A stretch of DNA of 64,000 nucleotides. Source: CATQHS01 sp963422655 (lineage in GTDB: Bacteria; Actinomycetota; Acidimicrobiia; Acidimicrobiales; Aldehydirespiratoraceae). Position numbers and translations under genes: made by a program. The notes below the pieces were generated by a model. That model was not told where the DNA came from, did not search any database, and worked only from the letters and a program-made list of their open reading frames with translations. The stretch spans positions 1,798,001-1,862,000 of the forward strand of contig OY730440.1 of NCBI GenBank assembly GCA_963422655.1, in the 5' to 3' direction. Positions 1 to 8,055 of the stretch are shown in pieces; within the stretch, counting starts at the first letter, position 1, and every line of letters starts with the position of its first letter.

Positions 1-69
1 AACCCCCGGGACCTGTGAAGGTCCAACGGTTTTCAAGACCGTCGCAATCGTCCGCTCTGCCATCCCTCC
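1..69 (-). tRNA. tRNA-Ser (anticodon TGA), 3' part cut by window edge
   Basis: Read on the minus strand the sequence opens with acceptor GGAGGGA at 69, followed by a D-arm and an anticodon arm ACGGT-CTTGAAA-ACCGT whose loop carries anticodon TGA. A long variable arm (GGACCTTCACAGGTCC) follows, as expected for a class II serine tRNA. The T-arm and 3' acceptor strand lie beyond position 1. On the plus strand the same loop would read TCA, but the acceptor and D-arm only make sense on the minus strand. Confidence 0.9.
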
Positions 70-168
70 GCCGGTGAGGATAGGCCGTTGGGCTGGATTG
101 CCGTTGGGCTGGATTGTTGTCGAGGGGTTATGTCAGGCGTGTGACCGAAGGACGTGTACCCAGGTGGG

Positions 169-1149
169 TCAGACCAGCGCGTCACCGACGACCGCTGGAT
201 CGGGCGGCCCGACGATGCGAGCCTGCAGATCCTCGATCCAAGCCCGGGCCGGTCCGGTCCCGGCCCGGTTGGTGGCCCGGTCCCGGTCGTTTCCGTAGGC
301 CGAGGGGTAGGACCCGAGAAACTTCACCTTGGCCGTCTTCATTCGCAGGTTGCGCAAGGCGTCGGCCACGATCTCGTCGGCGATATGGCCTTCGCAGTCG
401 ACCAAGAAGCAGTACTGGCCGAGACCGGCCTTGGTGGGACGGCTCTGCAAGCTGGTGAGATTGATGGCCCGGGCCGCGAACTCCTGAAGAATGCCCACCA
501 GGGAGCCGGGGGCGTCGGAGCGCTGGTAGACGATCATGCTCGTCTTGTCATGACTCGAGGGGGCAGGGATGCCGTCGGCGCCGACCAGCACGAAACGGGT
601 CTGGTTGTCGGGGTGGTCCTCGATATCGGCGGCCAGGATCTCGAGGCCGTAGACCTCGGCCGAACGTTGCGGAGCGATAGCGGCGACGGTGTGGTCGGTT
701 GACTGGGCTAGCTCTCGGGCCGCGTCGGCGGTGGAGTTGGCCGCCTCGAAGGCGACGCCGGGGAGATGCTCGGTCAGGTAGTTCCGGCACTGAGCGTGAG
801 CTACCGGATAAGAACGGACCCGCTCGACGGCGTCCAACCGCACCCCGGGCTGTACCAGCAGGTTGAGATTGACGTTTATGACGACTTCTCGCTGGATGAG
901 CAGATCGGTGTCGAAGGCCAAAGCATCGATGGTGGCGTTGACCGATCCCTCGATCATGTTTTCGATGGCGACCAGACCGAGGTCGACCTCTCCGCTCTGG
1001 ACGGCTTGGAACACACCGACGATCGAGCCGATGGGACGATGTTGCATCCGGGCCAGGTCGGGCTGGGAGTAGACGGCCTGCTCGGTGAAGGTGCCGGCCG
1101 GGCCCAGATACCCGACAGTGCGAGGCCGGGGAAGGGCTGGCTCCTTCAT
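169..1149 (-). CDS. pheA: Prephenate dehydratase (phenylalanine biosynthesis)
   Basis: A 326-aa cytoplasmic enzyme that converts prephenate to phenylpyruvate. Residues 10-195 form the prephenate dehydratase domain, starting with YLGPAGTFTEQA and containing the catalytic TRF motif at 184-186. A C-terminal ACT domain (about 205-290) carries the ESRP-type phenylalanine-sensing motif, here QSRP. No chorismate mutase domain is fused, which is the usual monofunctional actinobacterial form. The ATG at 1149 is chosen because conserved sequence begins ten residues later and a -10-like TATCAT lies 6 nt upstream, fitting a leaderless transcript; longer in-frame starts add unconserved sequence. It is divergent from the hydrolase at 1220. 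Confidence 0.95.
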   Translation of the reverse strand: MKEPALPRPRTVGYLGPAGTFTEQAVYSQPDLARMQHRPIGSIVGVFQAVQSGEVDLGLVAIENMIEGSVNATIDALAFDTDLLIQREVVINVNLNLLVQPGVRLDAVERVRSYPVAHAQCRNYLTEHLPGVAFEAANSTADAARELAQSTDHTVAAIAPQRSAEVYGLEILAADIEDHPDNQTRFVLVGADGIPAPSSHDKTSMIVYQRSDAPGSLVGILQEFAARAINLTSLQSRPTKAGLGQYCFLVDCEGHIADEIVADALRNLRMKTAKVKFLGSYPSAYGNDRDRATNRAGTGPARAWIEDLQARIVGPPDPAVVGDALV

Positions 1150-1219
1150 GATGGGATGATACGGGCTCAGCCTCCCTTCTGATGTTCTCTGATGTTCGTG
1201 GGCCGTTAGGGTGGCGGCC

Positions 1220-1933
1220 ATGCCCGACCGGCTGTATTTCCGCCAGCTCTTGTCGGGGCGAGACTTCGCCACCGGCGACGAGATGGCCCGACAGATGGTG
1301 AACTTCGTGTACGCCATCGGCGACCGGGAGACCGGCGAGGCGGTGCTCGTCGATCCGGCCTACGGCGTCGACGACCTTCTCGCCATTCTCGCCGCCGATC
1401 ACATGACCTGTACCGGGGTATTGGCCACCCACTACCACCCCGACCACGTGGGCGGCTCGATGATGGGGTTCACCATCGAAGGGGTGAGCCGGCTGCTGGA
1501 GCGGGTGTCGGTGCCGATCCACGTCCAGACCACCGAATCCGAACACGTTGCCACCGTGACCGGGGTCGGCGTCGACCACTTGGTGAGTCACTCGTCAGGG
1601 GACGTGGTGACCGTCGGCGCCATCGACATAGAGCTGATTCACACTCCGGGTCATACGCCCGGCAGCCAGTGCTTCTTGGTCGAAGACCGGCTGGTGGCCG
1701 GTGACACCCTCTTCTTGGAAGGTTGCGGGCGTATGGATCTGCCCGGATCGGACCCCGAGCAGATGTACGAGAGCCTCACCGGCCGGCTGGCTCGGGTTCC
1801 CGGCGCCGCGGTTCTCTACCCCGGGCATCGCTATTCGCTGGAATCCTCGGCCACCATGGAAATCATCCGAGCCCGCAACACCGTGTTCCGGCCCGCCAAC
1901 CGTGAGCAATGGCTGGCCACTTTCGCGAGATGA
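1220..1933 (+). CDS. Metallo-beta-lactamase-fold hydrolase, glyoxalase II / persulfide dioxygenase-like
   Basis: A 237-aa single-domain MBL-fold protein. The metal-binding THYHPDH motif is near residue 73, followed by HTPGHTPGSQ, AGDTLF and a C-terminal YPGH, giving the full set of His/Asp ligands of the glyoxalase II group. This architecture is shared by hydroxyacylglutathione hydrolases, persulfide dioxygenases and mycothiol-linked thioesterases; the substrate cannot be read from sequence. The ATG at 1220 is preferred over an in-frame GTG at 1211 because TAGGGT at 1207-1212 would be a -10 box 7 nt upstream (leaderless). The stop overlaps an ATG of the next small frame. Confidence 0.85.
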   Translation: MPDRLYFRQLLSGRDFATGDEMARQMVNFVYAIGDRETGEAVLVDPAYGVDDLLAILAADHMTCTGVLATHYHPDHVGGSMMGFTIEGVSRLLERVSVPIHVQTTESEHVATVTGVGVDHLVSHSSGDVVTVGAIDIELIHTPGHTPGSQCFLVEDRLVAGDTLFLEGCGRMDLPGSDPEQMYESLTGRLARVPGAAVLYPGHRYSLESSATMEIIRARNTVFRPANREQWLATFAR

Positions 1934-2025
1934 TCTCCCCAGGAGAGTCGTGCGCCCTGGATCCCGGTTGGCTCGACGACCGCTTCGGCCCCCTCATCGA
2001 GACCTACCGGCCCGCTCGGGGTTGA
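1930..2025 (+). CDS. Possible 31-codon small ORF coupling the hydrolase to the acyltransferase
   Basis: An ATG overlapping the TGA of the upstream hydrolase (ATGA) opens a 31-aa frame rich in C/G third positions, which looks more coding-like than the other frames here. It ends in TTGA, so its stop overlaps the likely TTG start of the acyltransferase gene. An alternative ATG lies at 1909. The peptide (begins MISPGESCAL, ends ETYRPARG) matches nothing I recognise. It may be a real coupled peptide, a remnant of a longer hydrolase C-terminus lost by frameshift, or chance. Confidence 0.3.
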   Translation: MISPGESCALDPGWLDDRFGPLIETYRPARG

Positions 2026-4676
2026 TATCGGCCCGCGCCAACACTTCCCGCTTCGCGGGCCTGGACGGTCTCCGGGCCATCGCTGCGGGGGCCGTCTTCT
2101 TTCATCACGTCGGATTCTGGTCCTCCGCCACCTTCACCTCGTCGATCGGGGGCTACCTGGCCCGTATGGACATCGGGGTACCGGTGTTCTTCTCGATCTC
2201 GGGCTTTCTGATGTTCCGACCGATCGTAGTTTCGGTTGTCGACGACGTTCCACTGCGTCCTGCCTTCGAGCATCTGTGGCGGCGAGCGCTGCGGATCTAT
2301 CCCGCTTTCTGGGCCGCCTTGGCCGCTATCGTCCTACTCACGTCGGAGGCCTTCGGTTCCTTCGGCGGCGCCGTCACGACAACCCTGCTGGTGCACATCC
2401 ACTGGCCCGGCCACGTCATCGGCCCCATACCCCAGGCCTGGAGCCTGGCCACCGAGATCAGCTTCTACGCGTCGCTGCCCATCCTGGCTCGAATAGTTCG
2501 ACCTCTGCTCGCCCATCGCCATCGATCCGGTCGGGTAACCGGGTTGTTCGCGGTGGTTGCCGGGCTCTACCTGATCAGCTTCTTCTTCCGGCTCGGCGCT
2601 TACGGGCTGGACAGCGAGTGGACCAGGGCACTGGTGTTGTGGCTGCCGGCTATGGCCGACTTCTTCGCCATCGGCATGGGTCTGGCTGTGGCCCATGCCG
2701 GTCTGAAACCGGGCACGGTGAGCCGGGCCCGATTGGAGCGCTGGGCCGGCCCGGCTGGGTGGTGGTGGCTGGCCTCAGCGGCGCTGTTCGTTCTGGTTTC
2801 TCAGAGCATGGGCCTGGCCCGGGGGGTGGCAGTAGCCGGTTGGCCCCGGGAGATGGGGCGCCAGCTCGTCTACGGGGCCATCGGTTTCACGCTGCTGTTC
2901 CCGCTGATCTTCGGGGCCGGGGACCGCCCTGGCTGGCTCCGGCGGCGGCTCGCCGGCTGCACCCTGGGGTGGCTGGGGACCGTCTCCTACTCGGTCTACC
3001 TGTGGCACATGGTGTTCATCGTCCACCCGTGGCGTCCCTTCGAACGAGCCGTGGAACGGCTCTGGGACGTGACGGTTCGGACCGGCTGGTTCGAGGCTCT
3101 GCTGGGATGGACGGGCTCGACCGGGTTCCTCGACAGCCGCTTCGCTGTTCTCACCGTTGTCGCATCCGGCCCCACTCTGGTGGTGGCCGCGGCCACCCAC
3201 TACTTGGTGGAGCGAGCCGGAATCGCTCTGGGAGGCCGGCGTCGCGGTCGGATCATCGATCCGACTCCCCTGGAGTCGATGGTGGCTCGGATGGGGGCCG
3301 GTTGGCGAGCCGCTTCGTTCCGGGCTCGGCTGGCGGTCATCGCGGTCGGAGCGCTGGTGGTGCGGTTCGGGTACGTGCTGGGGGCCAAGAGAACCGAGAC
3401 CCTCACGCCGGGAACCGTTTTTCCCGGCGACCAGGTTTTCTACGCCCTGGCCGGCGACGCCTTGGCCAACGGCAAAGGATTCGTTGTTCCCTGGCACCAG
3501 ACATCCATCACGCTGGGGCTGGCCCCGCCCGGCTCTGCTGCCCCTCATGCTGGGGATCACCCGCCGTTGACAGCGCTGGTCTCGGCCCTGGCCGGTCTGC
3601 TGCCCGGAGAGCCGGGCAGCCATGTGCTGGGTCAGCGCCTGACCATGGCTGTGATCGGGGCGGCGGCGGTGGTCGTCATCGGGTTGTTGGCCCGGTCGCT
3701 GGCCGGGCCGGTCGCAGGGCTGGTCGGGTCGGGCCTGGCCGCGGTCCATGCCGGGTTCTGGGTCAACGACGGGCTGGTCATGTCCGAGACGCTCGTTACC
3801 TTGACTGTGGCCGGTGCGCTGTGGGCCGCGGTGCGCTATCACCGCCACCCCCGCCCGATGCGGGTCGTCGAGCTCGGAGCTTGGGTCGGTGCGGCTGGCC
3901 TGGCCCGGTCCGAGGCCCTGCTGCTGATACCGCTCATTGTCATCCCGGTGGTGGTGGCGGCCCACCCCGAGTGGCGTGAGCGTCTCGTGGCGTCGGCGCT
4001 GGTACTGGCCACGACCGTGGCCGTACTGGCGCCCTGGGTGATCCCCAACCTGGTTCGTTTCGCTGAACCGGTGGGGTTGGCCACCAATGTCGGGGTCACT
4101 CTGATCGGAGCCAACAATTCTCAGACCTACTACGGCGGCGCCATCGGGTTCTGGACGCTTGAAGGCGTGGAGGACTCCTTCGAGCTCGACGGGTCGGACC
4201 AGAGCCAGGTCTCGGCGGCGTACCGGGCGGCCGCCGTCGACTATGCCCTCGACAACCGCCATCGCTGGCCCACGGTGGTAGCCGCTCGGGTGGGCCGGGT
4301 TTGGAGCGTTTACCGCCCGTTGCAGATGCTGGACTGGAACAAGGGCGAGGGCCGGGAGGTGTGGGCGTCGATGCTGGCCTTCGGCGGCTATCTGGTGTTG
4401 GTTCCGGCCGCCGTATGCGGTTGGGTCGGGCTTCACCGCGGTCGGGTCTGGACTTGGCCGCTGACGGCCATGTTCGTGTACGTGACTGTGGTAGCGGCGG
4501 CGGTCTACGGGTTGCCCCGGTTCCGAGTGCCAGCCGAGATCGCGCTGGTGGTGTTGGCGGCGGCGGCGCTCCGGCGCCGGGCCGACGCCGAGGTGACCGG
4601 AGCTGCTTCTGGGGTATCCGCCGCGGTCGAGACCACCGCTTCTACTCCACTGGTCGGGGGCCGGGGCCGCCTGTGA
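2022..4676 (+). CDS. Membrane fusion protein: acyltransferase 3 (OafA-like) + GT-C family glycosyltransferase
   Basis: An 884-aa integral membrane protein. Residues 1-420 form an acyltransferase-3 domain: it starts with FAGLDGLRAIAAG, has about ten hydrophobic segments and the family-typical VSYSVYLWHM near its end. From about residue 435 a second multi-spanning domain resembles GT-C (ArnT/PMT-like) glycosyltransferases and is homologous to the two genes at 6651-8055 and 8052-9446 (shared WVNDGLVMSE-like and RFRVPAEIA-like motifs). It probably acylates and glycosylates an extracytoplasmic glycan from lipid-linked donors; substrates are unknown. Start is uncertain: TTG at 2022 overlaps the preceding stop, while GTG at 1950 has an AGGAG upstream but adds 24 residues with poor codon bias. 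Confidence 0.8.
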   Translation: MISARANTSRFAGLDGLRAIAAGAVFFHHVGFWSSATFTSSIGGYLARMDIGVPVFFSISGFLMFRPIVVSVVDDVPLRPAFEHLWRRALRIYPAFWAALAAIVLLTSEAFGSFGGAVTTTLLVHIHWPGHVIGPIPQAWSLATEISFYASLPILARIVRPLLAHRHRSGRVTGLFAVVAGLYLISFFFRLGAYGLDSEWTRALVLWLPAMADFFAIGMGLAVAHAGLKPGTVSRARLERWAGPAGWWWLASAALFVLVSQSMGLARGVAVAGWPREMGRQLVYGAIGFTLLFPLIFGAGDRPGWLRRRLAGCTLGWLGTVSYSVYLWHMVFIVHPWRPFERAVERLWDVTVRTGWFEALLGWTGSTGFLDSRFAVLTVVASGPTLVVAAATHYLVERAGIALGGRRRGRIIDPTPLESMVARMGAGWRAASFRARLAVIAVGALVVRFGYVLGAKRTETLTPGTVFPGDQVFYALAGDALANGKGFVVPWHQTSITLGLAPPGSAAPHAGDHPPLTALVSALAGLLPGEPGSHVLGQRLTMAVIGAAAVVVIGLLARSLAGPVAGLVGSGLAAVHAGFWVNDGLVMSETLVTLTVAGALWAAVRYHRHPRPMRVVELGAWVGAAGLARSEALLLIPLIVIPVVVAAHPEWRERLVASALVLATTVAVLAPWVIPNLVRFAEPVGLATNVGVTLIGANNSQTYYGGAIGFWTLEGVEDSFELDGSDQSQVSAAYRAAAVDYALDNRHRWPTVVAARVGRVWSVYRPLQMLDWNKGEGREVWASMLAFGGYLVLVPAAVCGWVGLHRGRVWTWPLTAMFVYVTVVAAAVYGLPRFRVPAEIALVVLAAAALRRRADAEVTGAASGVSAAVETTASTPLVGGRGRL

Positions 4677-4696
4677 CAGTGACCTAGCGTGGGTCC

Positions 4697-5056
4697 ATGT
4701 CACCACGTACCCATGTCCTCGTCGCCGCCGTCATCGTCATCACGGTCCTGTTCATCTACCGGCTCGTCTCCAGCGGGGTCCTCAAGTCGAAGTACGCCCT
4801 GCTGTGGTCGGTGGTGGCCGTGGGCGCGCTGCCGCTGGCGGCCGTGCCCGACATCCTCGTGCCCATCTCGAACCTTGTCGGTATCAGCTACGAGCCCGCC
4901 ACCATTCTCTTCGCCTCGATCGGTTTCCTGCTCGCAACCACAGTTCACTTGTCGTTCGAGCTGTCCCGCAACGAGCAGCGGCTACAAGCGCTGGCCGAGG
5001 ACGTGGCCTTGATGCGAGTCGCCTTGGAGCTACCAGAACCGCCCGGCGGCGACTGA
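4697..5056 (+). CDS. DUF2304 family small membrane protein
   Basis: A 119-aa protein with an N-terminal transmembrane segment, a conserved LKSKYALLW stretch, two more hydrophobic segments and a C-terminal HLSFELSRNEQRLQALAEDVAL amphipathic/coiled end, the arrangement of DUF2304. Such proteins are often found beside polyprenyl-phosphate glycosyltransferases, and the glycosyltransferase-rich context here agrees. No catalytic function is known. A TAGCGT box 6 nt before the ATG suggests a leaderless start. Its last 27 nt overlap the convergent methyltransferase gene. Confidence 0.8.
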   Translation: MSPRTHVLVAAVIVITVLFIYRLVSSGVLKSKYALLWSVVAVGALPLAAVPDILVPISNLVGISYEPATILFASIGFLLATTVHLSFELSRNEQRLQALAEDVALMRVALELPEPPGGD

Positions 5057-5827
5057 CTCGTTCGGCCCTTGGTGTGAGCCCGGGCCCGGCTGAACCGGTA
5101 CGGCTGTCACGATGAGCCCGTCGGCGGCGAAGGGCCGACCCAACCGGCCCAGGATCCGTTCGGCGCCGAGGGTGGCCCGCACCGCTGCCCACTCCCGTCT
5201 CGTGCGATTGCCTCGCTCACGCAACTCGGGTATGTACGTGGCCGTGCCCACCACGGACCAGCCCCGCCGCCGCATCAGCCCGGTCAGCGTCCTCCAAGTG
5301 AACATCACCACATGGTCGGGATGGTTGATCTCCACTCCCCGCACGATGGCGGCCACGGTGTTGAGGAGCCCGCCGGCGTTGGGGGTGGTAACGATCAACC
5401 GCCCAGCCGGACAGCACAGTTCCCGGAGGCCGTCCAGCAAGAGACCGGGCCTGTCGACGTGTTCGATCACCTCTCCGGCCACCACTACGTCGGCTGGCTC
5501 GAGCCCGAGGGCGGCAACGGCGGCAGGGTTGGTGCAATCGGCGACGCAGGCGTGGTAGCCGACGTCGACTGCATAGGCCACGCCGACGGGATCGACGTCG
5601 ATTCCCACCAGAGCCGAGGCGGCTCCGGCCAGATGGCCGTGGAGCCAGCGTTCGCTCCGCTTGTGTTCCTCGGCGAAACCGGCATCGGCGAACCCGGCGT
5701 GGACGACCCGCCGGCCGCGGCACTGCTCCACCAGCCAGGCGGTACGGTCGACCACCCGGGCTGGGGGCAACCGATGGACCATGTCGTCGATGCCGTAGCC
5801 GGCCTCGGCACTCCCGGATCCGGTCAC
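5030..5827 (-). CDS. SAM-dependent class I methyltransferase
   Basis: A 265-aa soluble protein with a Rossmann methyltransferase fold: a degenerate motif I (RRVVHAGFADAGF), an acidic GIDVD strand end, and a motif around VVVAGEVIEHVDRPG followed by RLIVTTPNAGG, as in Methyltransf_11/23 enzymes acting on sugars, lipids or quinones. The GTG start at 5827 overlaps the TGA of the upstream deacetylase (GTGA), so it is translationally coupled as the last gene of a minus-strand polysaccharide operon. The target is probably a sugar or glycolipid of that pathway (inference from neighbours). Confidence 0.8.
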   Translation of the reverse strand: MTGSGSAEAGYGIDDMVHRLPPARVVDRTAWLVEQCRGRRVVHAGFADAGFAEEHKRSERWLHGHLAGAASALVGIDVDPVGVAYAVDVGYHACVADCTNPAAVAALGLEPADVVVAGEVIEHVDRPGLLLDGLRELCCPAGRLIVTTPNAGGLLNTVAAIVRGVEINHPDHVVMFTWRTLTGLMRRRGWSVVGTATYIPELRERGNRTRREWAAVRATLGAERILGRLGRPFAADGLIVTAVPVQPGPGSHQGPNESVAAGRFW

Positions 5828-6654
5828 GAGCTCGTCTCCAGCGGTGAGAAGATGGCGGCGTCGGCGTACTCGGCCGCGATGGTGGCCAGGGTGAGATTCG
5901 AGCCCGCCACCAGATCCCGCACCCGCGGGCGCATCCGACGCCGCCCCCACCACATCAGCCGGCTCCCGAGCCGCCCCAACTGGGGCACGACCCACTTGGT
6001 CTCGTCCAAGTCGAAGTCGTAGGGATGGACGTAGCACCATCGAGCTCGATGGCTCCGGGTCCGGTGGAGGGCCCAACCCACGATGGCCCGAGGCGAGATC
6101 CGCAGGTAGGCGCCACCCAGCAGCGGCAACCGGACGGGGCCGATACCGGCCACCGGGCAGGGCAGCTCGACCAAGCCGCAAGGCCAGCAGAAGGGCTCGG
6201 TCGGTGCTCCGGGCCAACCGAAGAGCGGGTTTCGGGCCGGCAGCACACTCGACGAATAGACGTAGCCCAACTCGGTGAGGATCTCCGGGGCCCAGGCCGT
6301 GTCCTGCACCAACGAAAAGATCGGGGCCCGGAACCCCGCCACCGGTGACCCGGTCAGGGCTGCCAGCGCTTCGGTGGCCTTGGCGGTGGCGTCCCGGAAT
6401 CGTTGCGCCCCCACCTCCGGCAGAGGCCGGTGATCGGCGCCGTGCAGGCCGATTTCGTGACCCCGAGCCCCGATCGACCGGATGAGATCGGGGGCCTCAT
6501 CGATGAGCTCGCCCACTACGAAAACGGTACCTCTGACTCCCCAGGCATCGAGATCGTCGAGCAACCTCTCGGTGATCAGGCCGTAGCGGGGCTCGACCGA
6601 CCGGTCCGGGCGGTGATCCTCGAGATCGAGGGTGAATGCGATGGTCGAGCTCAC
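5824..6654 (-). CDS. Polysaccharide deacetylase (CE4, NodB-like)
   Basis: A 276-aa protein that probably N-deacetylates an amino sugar in a lipid-linked or surface glycan. The NodB signature is visible: TLDLEDHR near the N-terminus (catalytic Asp and metal-binding Asp region), GHEIGLHGADHR (metal His pair) and GFRAPIF (the FRAP motif), with HPYDFD near the C-terminus. The layout resembles the deacetylases of exopolysaccharide loci. No signal peptide is evident, suggesting a cytoplasmic or membrane-associated site. The GTG at 6654 overlaps the stop of the upstream glycosyltransferase gene; upstream in-frame codons are non-conserved. Confidence 0.85.
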   Translation of the reverse strand: MSSTIAFTLDLEDHRPDRSVEPRYGLITERLLDDLDAWGVRGTVFVVGELIDEAPDLIRSIGARGHEIGLHGADHRPLPEVGAQRFRDATAKATEALAALTGSPVAGFRAPIFSLVQDTAWAPEILTELGYVYSSSVLPARNPLFGWPGAPTEPFCWPCGLVELPCPVAGIGPVRLPLLGGAYLRISPRAIVGWALHRTRSHRARWCYVHPYDFDLDETKWVVPQLGRLGSRLMWWGRRRMRPRVRDLVAGSNLTLATIAAEYADAAIFSPLETSS

Positions 6655-8055
6655 CGGGCCTCGGCGGGATCGGCTAGGGGTTCGGTCCGGGCCGGATCGG
6701 TCGCCAGCCGGGCCCGAGCCCGAGGCCGGGCCGCCATCCCGACCCCGGCCAGAATGATCATGGCCATGTCCACCGGAACCCGGTAGCGGGTGAGTCCGAA
6801 GGTAACGGCTGCGGTCACTATTACCATCGGCCACCAAGCCAGTAGCGGGGTCAGCCGCTTGTCGGCGCGCCGTAGGATCACGGCGCCGACGATGGCCGGG
6901 CCGACGAGGGCGTAATAAAACCCCAGCCCGGCGGTCGAGGGTCTTTTCCCCCGCTCTTCCAGCGCCCAGTTCGATCGGAGCGTGTCACCGACCCGGAACA
7001 CCTCCATGACCCGCCCGACCCGGGCCAGCATCACGACCGGGTAGCGGCTGAGATTGTCGGCGATGTAATCGAAAGCGTGGCGACGGTTGAAAGCGTCGAT
7101 CCGCGACTCGTCATAGACGGTACGGTCTCCGCCGGTTCCGATGATGCCCGGGAAGGCGGCTTCGTATTCGTCCCACAGGCCTCTCTCGGTGAAGCAGTCC
7201 CTCCAGAATCCCAGGCCGGGTCCGCTCCATACGCTGTCACAGGACCCTGCCATCAAGACGCTCCCCGGCGCCGAGGTGAGGGTGACCGGTTCGGCGAACC
7301 GGATGTTGTTGTAGACGATCCACGGAGCCACTACCACCACGGCTGCGCCCCCGGCCATGAGCAGATGGCGGCCCCGGTTCCGGAGCCGCAGCGTCCGAGC
7401 CAACCCCATCAGCGGACCGAGGAGCACGATGCCCAGCAAGGCGGCCTCGCCTCTCACCAGCGCCGCGACCGCGACTGCGACCCCGACCCCGACGGCCCGC
7501 TTGGTGGTGGGCTGGTCGGCGTAAGCGACCGCGGTCATCATCACCACGGCTACTACGGGCTGGAAGAGAGACTCGCTCATCAACCGGGTGTCATTGACCC
7601 ACAGCAGCGGGTGCACAGCGGCGATGGCGGCTGCGATCCAACCGGCTCGGTCCCCTCCCAATCTTCTGGCCACCATCGCGATCGAGGACCACGCCGGCAC
7701 CCCCGACGAATCCGAGCAGAAACCGTTGCCACCCGACGGTGTCGAACCCCAGAGCCGACCAGGAGCCGAGCAGCAGAGCGAACAGAGGTGGATCACCAGC
7801 CGACTCCACCACTCGGCCGGTGGCCAGGTACTCCGCTCCGTTCTTGAAGAAGTGACCGTCGCCGATGAGCCGGGCCTGGGTGAAGTGGTAGAGGGCGTCG
7901 CCGTCGATCTGGAAGCAGTCCGGTCGGGGGCCATCGGCCCCGCAGGTGGGCTGGCGCACCAGCACCATGTACCAGCGCACGGCCAAGGCCCCGAGTGTCA
8001 CGGCGGCCACACCAGGCCACCATTGGCCGACGAGCCGGCGCCGGATAAGGCTCAT
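6651..8055 (-). pseudogene. GT-C glycosyltransferase paralogue split by a single-base frameshift
   Basis: The N-terminal part (MSLIRRRLVG onward, from ATG at 8055) and the C-terminal part (SIAMVARRLGG onward) lie in different frames. The frames join seamlessly against the two neighbouring paralogues if one base is removed at about 7686-7687 (minus-strand GTCCTCG read as GTCTCG), giving VGGAGVVSIAMVARRLGG, which aligns without gaps to IGAAAVVVIGLLARSLAG of the fusion gene at 2022. The restored product would be 467 aa with about ten membrane segments and a C-terminal RYRVPVDMA motif. Start and stop keep 4-nt overlaps with both neighbours, so loss is recent or the base is a sequencing error. Confidence 0.8.

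Noticed and set aside
1..69. Plus-strand reading of the tRNA shows a UCA anticodon, as in selenocysteine tRNA
   Set aside because: Acceptor, D-arm and variable arm fit only the minus strand, where the anticodon is TGA (serine).
1950..2022. GTG at 1950 with AGGAG as start of the acyltransferase fusion
   Set aside because: Not excluded, but the added residues have poor third-position bias and no similarity to acyltransferases; the overlapping frame looks more coding-like.
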